15,955 nucleotides of DNA from CAITZA01 sp937915285 (GTDB lineage: Bacteria; Desulfobacterota; Desulfomonilia; Desulfomonilales; Desulfomonilaceae). The position numbers and the translations under genes are program-made. Under the pieces are notes generated by a model that was given only the letters and a program-made list of their open reading frames with translations, searched no databases and was not told where the DNA came from. Below, one piece after another: positions 1-7,267 of the stretch (within the stretch, counting starts at the first letter, position 1; each line of letters starts with the position of its first letter). The stretch lies in assembly GCA_036821825.1 (NCBI GenBank), contig DAISIV010000064.1:1-15955 (forward strand). Reading direction: 5' to 3'.

Positions 1-13
1 CCTTTGTTTTTAT

Positions 14-89
14 TGGTACCCCCGGCAGGAATCGAACCTGCGACCTGCGGATTAGGAATCCGTCGCTCTATCCCCTGAGCTACGGGGGC
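14..89 (-). tRNA. tRNA-Arg, anticodon CCU, with encoded CCA end
   Basis: Read on the minus strand this folds as a complete cloverleaf. The acceptor arm GCCCCCG pairs with CGGGGGT (G1-U72 is a wobble pair), followed by discriminator A and an encoded CCA at 14-16. The D arm is GCTC/GAGC. The anticodon loop TTCCTAA gives anticodon CCU, which reads the arginine codon AGG. The T arm is GCAGG TTCGAAT CCTGC. One pair at the top of the anticodon stem (A/C) is mismatched. The gene runs toward the left window edge, so its own terminator is outside. It lies downstream of ftsZ on the same strand but is separated from it by a terminator and has its own promoter. Confidence 0.97.
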
Positions 90-122
90 TTAAAAAGGGA
101 AATGACAAAAGCATATCTTGTT

Positions 123-152
123 ATAATAAAGTGAAATCGAAATTAAAGTCAA
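123..152 (-). promoter_or_regulatory. Probable sigma-70 type promoter of the tRNA-Arg gene
   Basis: On the minus strand a -35 element TTGACT (147-152) and a -10 element TATTAT (123-128) are separated by 18 bp. The expected start of transcription is near 115, which leaves a leader of about 25 nt before the mature tRNA 5' end at 89. AT-rich sequence (151-161) lies just upstream of the -35. Both hexamers match the consensus at five of six positions. The position directly upstream of the tRNA supports the call; no transcription data are available. Confidence 0.72.
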
Positions 153-266
153 ATTTTTTTAAGAGGTTTGAGGCGGTCATGGAGGCAAATAGGTCATTCG
201 GAATGCTGGCAGCGAAAGGCATAGGACCCGGACGGGATCAATTTCGGAGCTGTTGTATTGCACCCT

Positions 267-280
267 CAACACATGTGTTG
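267..280. repeat. 14-bp perfect palindrome between ftsZ terminator and tRNA promoter
   Basis: The sequence CAACACATGTGTTG is identical to its reverse complement. It does not extend further (T against T at the next position). It lies about 115 bp upstream of the -35 element of the tRNA-Arg promoter and 20 bp beyond the ftsZ terminator T-run. Its symmetry and lack of a loop suit a dimeric DNA-binding protein better than an RNA hairpin. No regulator is identified, and chance cannot be excluded. Confidence 0.5.
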
Positions 281-299
281 TCAGCACGAGCGTTAGCAC

Positions 300-324
300 A
301 AAAAACCCCCGGGTATACCGGGGG
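300..324 (-). terminator. Rho-independent terminator of the dcw operon, after ftsZ
   Basis: On the minus strand a 7-bp all-GC stem, CCCCCGG with CCGGGGG, encloses the 5-nt loop TATAC and is followed by six T residues (300-305). It lies 73 bp after the ftsZ stop codon. There is no T-run on the other flank, so it acts only for leftward transcription. It marks the end of the cluster and separates it from the tRNA gene. Confidence 0.9.
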
Positions 325-397
325 CAGGAGTGTTAGGGAATAGGGCCGGATCCTCTTACATATACGGGGTTGATGAATTTTGCCTCATCTAGCCGGG

Positions 398-1612
398 CTA
401 GTCAGCGTGTTTCCTGAGGAATGTCGGGATATCGAGATCCTCTCCGGATTCCATGTCGTAATCATCCACAAGGCTCAAATGTCTGCTGTTCTTTTCCCTC
501 TGGCTTTTTCTTATGAAAGCCGGGAAATTGCTTTCCCTGATCTTGCCCGGCACAACTGTGCGCGCGGCTGGCTTGTCGGGGTAATTCCCATCCGTGATTG
601 GCGCATAGGATTTTATGGCGTGGTTGAGTTCCGAAGTGTCCATGCTCGCTGACTCCGCTCTACCAAATCCGGTCGCGATAACGGTGACACTTACTGAGTC
701 TCCCATTTCCTCATCGATCACGGCGCCGAAAATGATGTTGGCGTCTTCATGGGCCTCATTCTGGATTATTGATACTGCGTCGTTGATCTCGTTGAGTGAC
801 ATGTTTGAAGAGCCAGTTATGTTGATTAGAACACCACGTGCGCCCGACATTGACATGTCTTCCAGCAGCGGACTGTTGATGGCGGTCCTTGTAGCTTCCT
901 CGACACGACCGTCCCCAATTGCTGAGCCAGTTCCCATCAATGCGACTCCCTTTTCGGACATGATGGTTTTAACGTCTGCAAAGTCCAGGTTAATCAGACC
1001 GTTAACCGTCACCAGGTCCGAAATACCCCTGACGCCCTGCAACAGAACGTCATCTGCTTTTCTGAAGGCATCCACGAAGGATATGTCCTTCTTTAGGGAC
1101 AGGAGTTTCTGGTTAGGTATTATGATCAGGGTGTCGACTTCACGTCTGAGGAGTTCGATTCCCTCTTCAGCCTGACGTAGTCTTCTTTTCCCTTCAAACA
1201 TAAATGGTTTGGTCACGACAGCAACTGTAAGGGCGCCGATTTCCTGCCTTGCAATCCTTGCGATGATTGGCGCGGCCCCTGTGCCTGTGCCACCACCGAG
1301 TCCAGTTGTTATGAACACCATGTCGGAACCTTCGAGAGCGTCCCTGATGGCATCGTAATCTTCATTGGCAGCGATGCGTCCCATTTCGGGGTCTGCGCCT
1401 GCGCCCAATCCCCTGGTCTGCTGTCGTCCGATCTGTAATTTTATTGAGGCAAGATTATTTTCCAGAGCCTGGGAGTCCGTATTGGCGGAAACAAAATCCA
1501 CACCGCCCAGACCGGCCCGTATCATATTATTGACGGCGTTTCCGCCACCACCGCCGACCCCGATTACCCTTATTACTGCACTTCGATTTGATTCGAATTC
1601 AAAATCCAGCAT
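398..1612 (-). CDS. ftsZ: Cell division protein FtsZ, with a duplicated C-terminal peptide-like motif
   Basis: FtsZ is the tubulin-like GTPase that polymerises into the cytoplasmic Z-ring and recruits the divisome. The protein has 404 residues. The Rossmann-like GTP-binding half begins with IGVGGGGGNAVNNMI (17-31). The tubulin signature GGGTGTG is at 106-112. The T7 loop NLDFAD (208-213) supplies the catalytic acidic residues. A variable linker starts near 320, and the conserved C-terminal peptide DIPTFLRKHAD (394-404) binds FtsA and other partners. A second, similar motif, NFPAFIRKSQ, lies in the linker at 362-371. I chose the ATG at 1612 because AGGAGG (1622-1627) precedes it by 9 nt and the family's N terminus follows. 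A longer frame up to 1687 would overlap ftsA and adds an unrelated arginine-rich tail. The gap to ftsA is 58 bp, and a strong terminator follows. Confidence 0.98.
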   Translation of the reverse strand: MLDFEFESNRSAVIRVIGVGGGGGNAVNNMIRAGLGGVDFVSANTDSQALENNLASIKLQIGRQQTRGLGAGADPEMGRIAANEDYDAIRDALEGSDMVFITTGLGGGTGTGAAPIIARIARQEIGALTVAVVTKPFMFEGKRRLRQAEEGIELLRREVDTLIIIPNQKLLSLKKDISFVDAFRKADDVLLQGVRGISDLVTVNGLINLDFADVKTIMSEKGVALMGTGSAIGDGRVEEATRTAINSPLLEDMSMSGARGVLINITGSSNMSLNEINDAVSIIQNEAHEDANIIFGAVIDEEMGDSVSVTVIATGFGRAESASMDTSELNHAIKSYAPITDGNYPDKPAARTVVPGKIRESNFPAFIRKSQREKNSRHLSLVDDYDMESGEDLDIPTFLRKHAD

Positions 1613-1621
1613 TTGCCGGCG

Positions 1622-1627
1622 CCTCCT
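1622..1627 (-). promoter_or_regulatory. Shine-Dalgarno site that fixes the ftsZ start
   Basis: A full AGGAGG on the minus strand lies 9 nt before the ATG at 1612. It is among the best ribosome binding sites in the cluster, which fits the high FtsZ level needed relative to FtsA and FtsQ. It also shows that the open frame extending up to 1687 is not the true start. Confidence 0.85.
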
Positions 1628-1670
1628 GTAATAAAAATCAATTCCAGCCCTTCCAAACCTGAGACAAACC

Positions 1671-2903
1671 TTAAAAGGCCTCAGCAAACCATTGTTTCAT
1701 GCGACCGAAAACCTTGGAAAACATGTGATTCGATTCGTACGACATCGTCACATCAAGCCCCTTGTTTCGAGCGCCCCACAGGACAAGTCCGACACCGGTA
1801 GCATATACCGGTGAATTGACGACATCGACTAATCCACTAATACCAGAGGGATACCCAAGTCTCACAGGCATGTCGAATATCTGTTCGGATAATTCCACCA
1901 TGCCTTCAACGGCCACAGCGCCGCCTGTGAGTACGATCCCAGACGCTATGGTGTTCATTAGACCGTATTTATCGAGTTCCCGCCTTACAAGACTGATGAT
2001 CTCTTCAAGTCTGGGTTCAGTAATATCGGCCAAAACCGATCTGGCAAGGACCCTGGGCTGCCTTCCGCCAACTCCCGGGACGGTTATGGTCTCATCCTTG
2101 TTGACCATCGATGACAGGGCGCATCCGTAGCGTTTCTTGATCCTTTCAGCCTCAGCGGTTGGTGTGCGCAGTCCAACAGCTATGTCATTGGTTAACTGAT
2201 CCCCTCCGACGGGAATGACTGCGGTGTGTTGTATGGATCCTTCAAAGAATACAGCTATGTCAGTGGTTCCGCCGCCTATGTCAATAAGAGCGACACCCAG
2301 TTCCTTTTCATCTGGTGACAGGACCGCTTCGGAGGAGGCCATTTGCTGAAGTATGAGATCATTAACGGTTAGTCCGCTCCGGTGGGCGCATCTGATAATA
2401 TTCTGGGCGGCCGAAACAGCTCCTGTTATTATGTGGACCTTTGCTTCCAGGCGGACACCGGCCATGCCTATGGGTTCCTTGATACCCTCCTGATCGTCAA
2501 CCATGAATTCTTGTGGCAGTATGTGTATGACTTCACGATCAAGTGGAATAGCCACGGCTCTGGCCGCGTCTATAACCCGTGCCACTTCCTGAGGAGTGAT
2601 TTCGCGATTTTTTATAGCTATGACACCGTGAGAATTGATTCCTTTGATGTGACCACCCGATATTCCGGCATAAGCGCTGTCAGCATGGACTCCTGCCATC
2701 AGTTCCGCGTCGTTGACAGCCTTTTTTATGCTTGAAACAGTATGATCTATGTTTACTACCACGCCCCGCCTCAGTCCTCGTGACGGAGATGTGCCAACAC
2801 CGATTATGTCCACCACCCCGTCAGCGTTAATCTCGCCAATAATTGCGCATATCTTGGTAGTTCCAACATCCAGACCACAAATTATGTTTTCACTGCGTGC
2901 CAT
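1671..2903 (-). CDS. ftsA: Cell division protein FtsA, actin-like membrane tether of FtsZ
   Basis: FtsA is an actin-family ATPase on the inner face of the cytoplasmic membrane. It binds the FtsZ C-terminal peptide and links the Z-ring to late division proteins. The 410-residue product is a usual length. Visible motifs are the phosphate-1 loop LDVGTTK (11-17), the 1C domain that replaces an actin subdomain (about 85-165), the phosphate-2 loop DIGGGTTD (208-215), and the adenosine motif GIVLTGGAV (322-330). The C-terminal amphipathic helix, MFSKVFGRMKQWFAEAF (394-410), is the membrane-targeting sequence. The ATG at 2903 follows the ftsQ stop by 3 bp and uses AGGGG 6 nt upstream, which itself spans the end of ftsQ, so the two are probably translationally coupled. 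Confidence 0.97.
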   Translation of the reverse strand: MARSENIICGLDVGTTKICAIIGEINADGVVDIIGVGTSPSRGLRRGVVVNIDHTVSSIKKAVNDAELMAGVHADSAYAGISGGHIKGINSHGVIAIKNREITPQEVARVIDAARAVAIPLDREVIHILPQEFMVDDQEGIKEPIGMAGVRLEAKVHIITGAVSAAQNIIRCAHRSGLTVNDLILQQMASSEAVLSPDEKELGVALIDIGGGTTDIAVFFEGSIQHTAVIPVGGDQLTNDIAVGLRTPTAEAERIKKRYGCALSSMVNKDETITVPGVGGRQPRVLARSVLADITEPRLEEIISLVRRELDKYGLMNTIASGIVLTGGAVAVEGMVELSEQIFDMPVRLGYPSGISGLVDVVNSPVYATGVGLVLWGARNKGLDVTMSYESNHMFSKVFGRMKQWFAEAF

Positions 2904-2906
2904 ATT

Positions 2907-3743
2907 CTACCCCTGATGGAGCGGTTCTTCCGAAGAACGCACTATTGCCCTGTCGTCAAAATCAAGGTTGATTACCCTGGCTTTATGCCAGTCTCCCTTG
3001 TCGGCCAAAAGCTTTCTCAACTGTCCGTAACGGGTAAGCTTTGACTCGAAATTATTCTTGCCCAACACAACAAGTTGACCAGAGCGTGTTAAGAGTGAAA
3101 CCCCTTCATCCAGATTAAGTCTTATTTCTGACAGGTCGCTCACTGACAGTTCGGAACTGAATTTGTCCAACTTATCCAGCAACCCCATGGCTACTCGAAG
3201 GGTGTCCTGAACCGCAAGTCCATTATTAATTATTTCGTTCGGCTTCAAACCTGTGAAAAGTGGATAATCGATGGAATCTCCAGGGAATAGACGGGTGAAA
3301 ATTTCAGCGTTCTCGTCAAGGTAATAGAGCTTGTCCACCGCAAGCACTCCCCTCGGGGAGCGTTCTTCCACTTCCACTATCAACTGGTCGGGAAACCTTC
3401 TGTAAACCGCGGCTGATCTTAACCACGGGTGCCTCTTGAGCCGTAACACGATAGCGTCCAGTTCGACGGTCAAAAGGTTCACACCGCTCTCTATTTCAGC
3501 CACCTCGATGACCTCAGTCGCCGAAAGTTTGTGATTTCCCGTGACTTCTACATTCCTCAGGTTGAAATAGGGCGCGCCGCGTGAAAAAAGATAAACCAGC
3601 GCACAGGATAGAAAAACGTTTATCGTAATGCCTGCCGCAACCAGCGCCTTCAGGACAGACCTGTTTCTTAGCTTCACCGCCGTCTCTTCGGTCAGCTTCG
3701 GGCTAACAACTTTGGTCTGGGAAACGTCCTTGCCGGCTCTCAA
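2907..3743 (-). CDS. ftsQ: Cell division protein FtsQ (POTRA-domain divisome scaffold)
   Basis: FtsQ is a bitopic inner-membrane protein that bridges cytoplasmic and periplasmic division proteins through the FtsQ-FtsL-FtsB complex. The 278-residue protein has a basic cytoplasmic tail (1-30) and one transmembrane segment (about 31-54). A POTRA domain follows (about 60-128), beginning FNLRNVEVTGN and including the conserved HPWLRSAAVYRRFPDQL stretch. The C-terminal beta domain (about 129-265) contains the typical YYLDENAEIF segment. The start is TTG, at 3741-3743, overlapping the murB stop as TTGA, with GGAG (3751-3754) 7 nt upstream. No in-frame ATG exists near this point. It is followed by ftsA after 3 bp. 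Confidence 0.94.
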   Translation of the reverse strand: MRAGKDVSQTKVVSPKLTEETAVKLRNRSVLKALVAAGITINVFLSCALVYLFSRGAPYFNLRNVEVTGNHKLSATEVIEVAEIESGVNLLTVELDAIVLRLKRHPWLRSAAVYRRFPDQLIVEVEERSPRGVLAVDKLYYLDENAEIFTRLFPGDSIDYPLFTGLKPNEIINNGLAVQDTLRVAMGLLDKLDKFSSELSVSDLSEIRLNLDEGVSLLTRSGQLVVLGKNNFESKLTRYGQLRKLLADKGDWHKARVINLDFDDRAIVRSSEEPLHQG

Positions 3744-4723
3744 TTCTCTTCTCCATCCTCAATGATCTTTATCTCAAGCTCAAGATCGATTCTTTCCTCT
3801 GTCCAAACCTTTCGCCTGATCGCCTCAATCAGTTTCATCACGTCCCTGGCCTGAGCTTTACCGTGATTCACAATGAAGTTTGCATGTATCGTGGAAATCT
3901 CGGCTGATCCCGACCGCATACCCTTGAAACCCAACCTGTCAATGATCGCCCCTGCAGGATTTTCAGGGGCTGGATTCCTGAAAATGCACCCTGCGCTTGC
4001 TAATCCACGGGGCTGACTTGAACGCCTTTTGGCCCTGGCTAATTCCAGTTCCCTTCCAATCTCCCCAGCGTCTCCTTTGGAAGCCTTTAGAAGCGCCGAA
4101 GTGACAATCGCGCCAGCCGGCAACTTCATCGTACGATATCCATAGTCCAAATCGCGATTTTTTGAAACTATTTTCTTACATTTTTCATCTAAAAGTTCAA
4201 TTTCACATATTAAATCAGATAAATTAATTCCTAGTGCGCCTGCGTTGCACGCAATTGAGCCGCCTATCTGGCCCGGGATTCCCCACAATCTGGAGACTCC
4301 TAGGGCCTGAAAGTGGGCCATTTTTCTTATCACTCCGGCGAGAGTTGCGCCGGCGTGGGCTTTCACTATTATTTCAGTCTCATTATTTTCAATAATTTCA
4401 AGGTGTTTTGCCTGGCCCAAACAGATCAGTGCGCCTCTGTATCCTTGGTCTGGGAAAAGCATGTTTGATCCTGAACCCAAAGGCATGAATCGTATTTGAT
4501 TTTCCCGTAGAATTTTTACGACCGCGCATATCTGTTTTTCATTGGAAGGTAAGACAACAAGGTCGGCAGGTCCTCCTATCCTGAAAGTTGTCAGGCGGCT
4601 CAGGGGGTAGTCTTTCAGGACTTTACCCCCTAGTGTTTTGCTAATCAGATCATATAGTTTAGGGTTTATAGGGCTTTTCAAAGCTTCCGACCTTGAGACG
4701 TCATTTTGGGAAACCGTATCCAA
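3740..4723 (-). CDS. murB: UDP-N-acetylenolpyruvoylglucosamine reductase MurB (type II-like)
   Basis: MurB is the FAD- and NADPH-dependent cytoplasmic enzyme that reduces UDP-GlcNAc-enolpyruvate to UDP-MurNAc. The 327-residue frame shows the FAD-binding motifs LSRLTTFRIGGPADL (41-55) and LGSGSNML (82-89), the loop GIPGQIGGSIACNAGALG (148-165), YGYR (194-197), and the catalytic segment SAGCIFRNP (243-251). The C-terminal catalytic glutamate is probably E317 in LELEI. The proton-donor position, usually serine, is cysteine (C246). The start is uncertain. There is no ATG in the N-terminal region; the longest frame begins with TTG at 4723 without a visible Shine-Dalgarno, and a second TTG at 4681 (codon 15) has AAGG 9 nt upstream. 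An in-frame stop a few codons upstream of 4723 excludes longer forms. The gap to murC is 76 bp, and the end overlaps ftsQ by 4 bp. Confidence 0.94.
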   Translation of the reverse strand: MDTVSQNDVSRSEALKSPINPKLYDLISKTLGGKVLKDYPLSRLTTFRIGGPADLVVLPSNEKQICAVVKILRENQIRFMPLGSGSNMLFPDQGYRGALICLGQAKHLEIIENNETEIIVKAHAGATLAGVIRKMAHFQALGVSRLWGIPGQIGGSIACNAGALGINLSDLICEIELLDEKCKKIVSKNRDLDYGYRTMKLPAGAIVTSALLKASKGDAGEIGRELELARAKRRSSQPRGLASAGCIFRNPAPENPAGAIIDRLGFKGMRSGSAEISTIHANFIVNHGKAQARDVMKLIEAIRRKVWTEERIDLELEIKIIEDGEEN

Positions 4724-4799
4724 AGCAAGGTTGGTAGGGCTTTAGAAACCGCAGGCGCATGAATTACGGAGACCGTTTTGCGGAATGACCAAAGATGGT

Positions 4800-6191
4800 T
4801 CAGTTCTTCTTTGTCTTGAGATGTTCGAGGATCAATGGCCCCATTCGGGTAACATCTCCCGCTCCCAGAGTGATGAGCATGTCTCCCGGTTGAAGCGACT
4901 GAACAATCAGGTCAGGTATTTTTTCTCTGTCGGGAGTGTGCAGGGCTCGTTTGTGACCTCTCAGACGTATGCCATCACAGAGCGCTTCAGCGGAAACTCC
5001 CTCAATAGGCCTTTCGCTTGCAGCGTATATGTCCATTACAAACAGCATGTCCGTGTCATGAAAGGCCGTCAGGAACTGGTCGAAAAGGGCCTTGGTTCTC
5101 GAGTATCTGTGCGGCTGGAATAAGACCGCTATTCTTTTCTCGGCTATCTGGCGGGCGGCCTTGAGGACTGCCTTAATTTCGTTTGGATGATGGCCGTAAT
5201 CGTCGATTACCGTGACACCTGCCTCCCTGCCGCGCAGAGTGAAGCGACGCTGCACCCCGGGAAAGGACTCGAGGGCTTTTTTGGTTGTTTCAAAAGGCAC
5301 GCCGAACACGTCGCCTACCGTAACCGCTGCCAAAGAGTTTACTATGTTGTGCGCCCCTGGAATGGGGAGCTTGATTTCGCCTAGGCTCTGGTCCTCCTTA
5401 TAAACGGAGAATATTGAGAAACCACCTTCGAATCTTGGTTTTACGGCCCGTATGGCTGCCTGCGAACTCAACCCGTAGGTTATTATTCTTTTTGAGATGA
5501 AGGGGATGATGTTCTGGACTTCCGGGTCATCCAGGCAAAGTATGGCATAACCGTAGAAAGGTATCCTGTCTATGAATTCAAGGAAAGCTGACCTGATTTC
5601 ATCCATGTTGGCGTAACAGTCCATGTGTTCGAGATCCAGATTTGTGACGATGCCCACGGTTGGATGAAGTTTAAGGAAAGATTTGTCAGATTCATCCGCC
5701 TCAGCCACCAGCAACTTCCCATGTCCGAGTTTGGCTCCGCCTCCGAGGTAATCGAGTTTTCCGCCGATTACCACCGTTGGGTCCAGGCCCCCTTGAGTCA
5801 GTACCGAAGCGATCATTGATGTGGTTGTCGTCTTGCCGTGCATGCCCGCTACAGCGATTGAGGTCTGCATTCGCATGAGTTCAGCCAGCATTTCAGCTCG
5901 GGGAATAACCGGGATTCTTCTTTCATGGGCCACCACTATTTCCGGGTTATCGTCCCTGATAGCGGAGGAGAAAACAACCACATCGGCTCTTTCAAGGTGA
6001 GAGGCGTCATGTCCGATCCATATCCTGGCGCCAAGTTCCCTCAGCCTCTTAACGCCTCCTGACTCCTGCAGGTCGGACCCGCTTACGCGAAATCCGAGTG
6101 CCAGTAGAATCTCGGCTATGCCGGACATGCCTACACCGCCGATCCCTACAAAATGAACATCCTTAATTCTTTTAAAAAGGGCGCCAATCAA
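4800..6191 (-). CDS. murC: UDP-N-acetylmuramate--L-alanine ligase MurC
   Basis: MurC is the first Mur ligase. It adds L-alanine to UDP-MurNAc with ATP in the cytoplasm. The 463-residue protein has the usual three domains: an N-terminal UDP-binding Rossmann fold with GIGGVGMSGIAE (16-27), a central ATPase domain with the P-loop GMHGKTTTT (116-124) and EADESD (164-169), and a C-terminal Rossmann-like domain with DDYGHHPNEI (330-339), FQPHRYSRT (358-366) and GAGD (443-446). The start is TTG at 6189-6191, overlapping the murG stop as TTGA, with GGTGG (6198-6202) 6 nt upstream. This gives an N terminus that fits the family, with the Rossmann motif at residue 16. Translation is probably coupled to murG. 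Confidence 0.97.
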   Translation of the reverse strand: MIGALFKRIKDVHFVGIGGVGMSGIAEILLALGFRVSGSDLQESGGVKRLRELGARIWIGHDASHLERADVVVFSSAIRDDNPEIVVAHERRIPVIPRAEMLAELMRMQTSIAVAGMHGKTTTTSMIASVLTQGGLDPTVVIGGKLDYLGGGAKLGHGKLLVAEADESDKSFLKLHPTVGIVTNLDLEHMDCYANMDEIRSAFLEFIDRIPFYGYAILCLDDPEVQNIIPFISKRIITYGLSSQAAIRAVKPRFEGGFSIFSVYKEDQSLGEIKLPIPGAHNIVNSLAAVTVGDVFGVPFETTKKALESFPGVQRRFTLRGREAGVTVIDDYGHHPNEIKAVLKAARQIAEKRIAVLFQPHRYSRTKALFDQFLTAFHDTDMLFVMDIYAASERPIEGVSAEALCDGIRLRGHKRALHTPDREKIPDLIVQSLQPGDMLITLGAGDVTRMGPLILEHLKTKKN

Positions 6192-7267
6192 TGTGGTCCA
6201 CCTTTCAGTTTCAAAATTTCCCTTGCGATTGTCCTCGCTGCCTGCGGGCGTCCAAGCTTTCTCGAATTCTCCGCCATTATTTCGAGTTGCTCAGGCGCTT
6301 CCATCAGTTCAATAATCTGATCAAACAGGACTCCCGAGGACAGTTCTGAATCCATCGATATCCAAGCGGCTCCGCGTTCCTCGAGCGATCTGGCGTTGTG
6401 GAGTTGATGGTCTTTGATTGCGTAGGGGTAGGGGATTAGGATGCAGGGTTTTCCAAGGGCCGTCAACTCGGCAAGCGCTCCAGCGCCACTCCTGCAAACG
6501 ACAAGGTCCGCCCATCGGTAATATGGGCCGATGTCTTCAATAAACTCCAACACCTCGGCTTGTATTCCCGCACGGTCATAGACCTGTCGGACTTCATCCG
6601 TATCTCCCTTCCCAGTCTGATGTCTTATCGAGATACGGCCTGAAAAAGGCTTGAGCCGGTTTATACCATCAATCATAGCCCTGTTGATACTTCGGGCGCC
6701 CAGAGAGCCTCCAAAAATCAGAAGCCTGAATTTTCCATTCCCCTCAAGTGGCAATGAGGTAAGCAATTCCTCTCTTACCGGATTCCCGACGAGAAGAGTT
6801 TTTTCAGGATCTGTAGCCGGGGATGTGTTTTCCCATGAAATAAAGATTGTGCTCACAAACCTCGCCAACAACTTGTTGGTGGATCCCATAACCGAATTCT
6901 GTTCCTGTATGCCTGTCCTGACTCCAAGAATATGAGCTGCTGCCAATGTTGGGCCAGAAGCGTATCCGCCTACTCCAAGGACAAAGTCAGGCTTGAATTC
7001 CCGGATTATGGAAACTGACTGCAACAAGCCTCTGGGTATATCGGTGAGGGCGCGCATTTTTTGTAAGACGCCTTTACCAAGTATTCCACTGGCCGTGATG
7101 AATCTGATCGGAAAATCAGTCCTTGGAATGATCCTGGCTTCTATACCCTTTTCAACGCCCACAAACAGGACCTTTCCGTCGGGATGTTCACTCCTGAAGG
7201 CCCTGGCAATCGCCAAAGCCGGGAATAAATGACCCCCTGTTCCGCCACCGGCAATCAGCAATCGCAT
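6188..7267 (-). CDS. murG: MurG, UDP-GlcNAc transferase forming lipid II
   Basis: MurG is a peripheral GT28 glycosyltransferase on the inner face of the membrane. It moves GlcNAc from UDP-GlcNAc to lipid I, giving lipid II. The 359-residue protein begins with the first glycine loop GGGTGGH (7-13). Other motifs are LGVGGYASGP (97-106) and EQNSVMG (122-128), GNPVR (161-165), the second glycine loop FGGSLGA (185-191), the acceptor-domain SGAGALAEL (260-268), and PYPYAIKDHQ (279-288), which contacts the nucleotide sugar. The ATG at 7267 lies inside the end of ftsW (13-bp overlap) and is preceded by GGAGG, 7 nt away. The end overlaps murC by 4 bp. Confidence 0.97.
   Translation of the reverse strand: MRLLIAGGGTGGHLFPALAIARAFRSEHPDGKVLFVGVEKGIEARIIPRTDFPIRFITASGILGKGVLQKMRALTDIPRGLLQSVSIIREFKPDFVLGVGGYASGPTLAAAHILGVRTGIQEQNSVMGSTNKLLARFVSTIFISWENTSPATDPEKTLLVGNPVREELLTSLPLEGNGKFRLLIFGGSLGARSINRAMIDGINRLKPFSGRISIRHQTGKGDTDEVRQVYDRAGIQAEVLEFIEDIGPYYRWADLVVCRSGAGALAELTALGKPCILIPYPYAIKDHQLHNARSLEERGAAWISMDSELSSGVLFDQIIELMEAPEQLEIMAENSRKLGRPQAARTIAREILKLKGGPH

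Larger units (their letters stand above)
90..397. other. Intergenic region between ftsZ and tRNA-Arg
   Basis: This 308-bp stretch has no convincing protein gene. From the ftsZ side it holds a 73-bp 3' untranslated segment, the ftsZ terminator (300-324), a 14-bp perfect palindrome (267-280), the putative tRNA promoter (123-152) and the tRNA leader. The only sizeable open frame, on the plus strand from a GTG at 131 to 343, has no ribosome binding site and runs through the terminator hairpin, so it is not called. Confidence 0.8.

Noticed and set aside
131..343. Plus-strand open frame of 70 codons between tRNA-Arg and ftsZ
   Set aside because: It starts with GTG without a ribosome site, runs through the ftsZ terminator hairpin and the palindrome, and encodes nothing recognisable.
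14..397. tRNA-Arg as an attachment site for an integrated element
   Set aside because: No integrase, no second copy of the tRNA 3' end and no mobile gene appear in the window. The 3' end faces the left edge, so this cannot be judged here.
389..401. CTAGCCGGGCTAG inverted repeat at the ftsZ stop codon
   Set aside because: The two 6-bp arms leave a single base between them, so it cannot form a terminator hairpin, and there is no T-run. The true terminator is at 300-324.
615..1175. Plus-strand open frame of 186 codons antisense to ftsZ
   Set aside because: It mirrors the well-supported ftsZ frame, shows no family motif and has no convincing ribosome site. It is a shadow of codon usage.
1613..1687. 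N-terminal extension of FtsZ by 25 residues
   Set aside because: It overlaps the end of ftsA, lacks a ribosome site and adds an arginine-rich tail that FtsZ does not have. AGGAGG before 1612 fixes the inner ATG.
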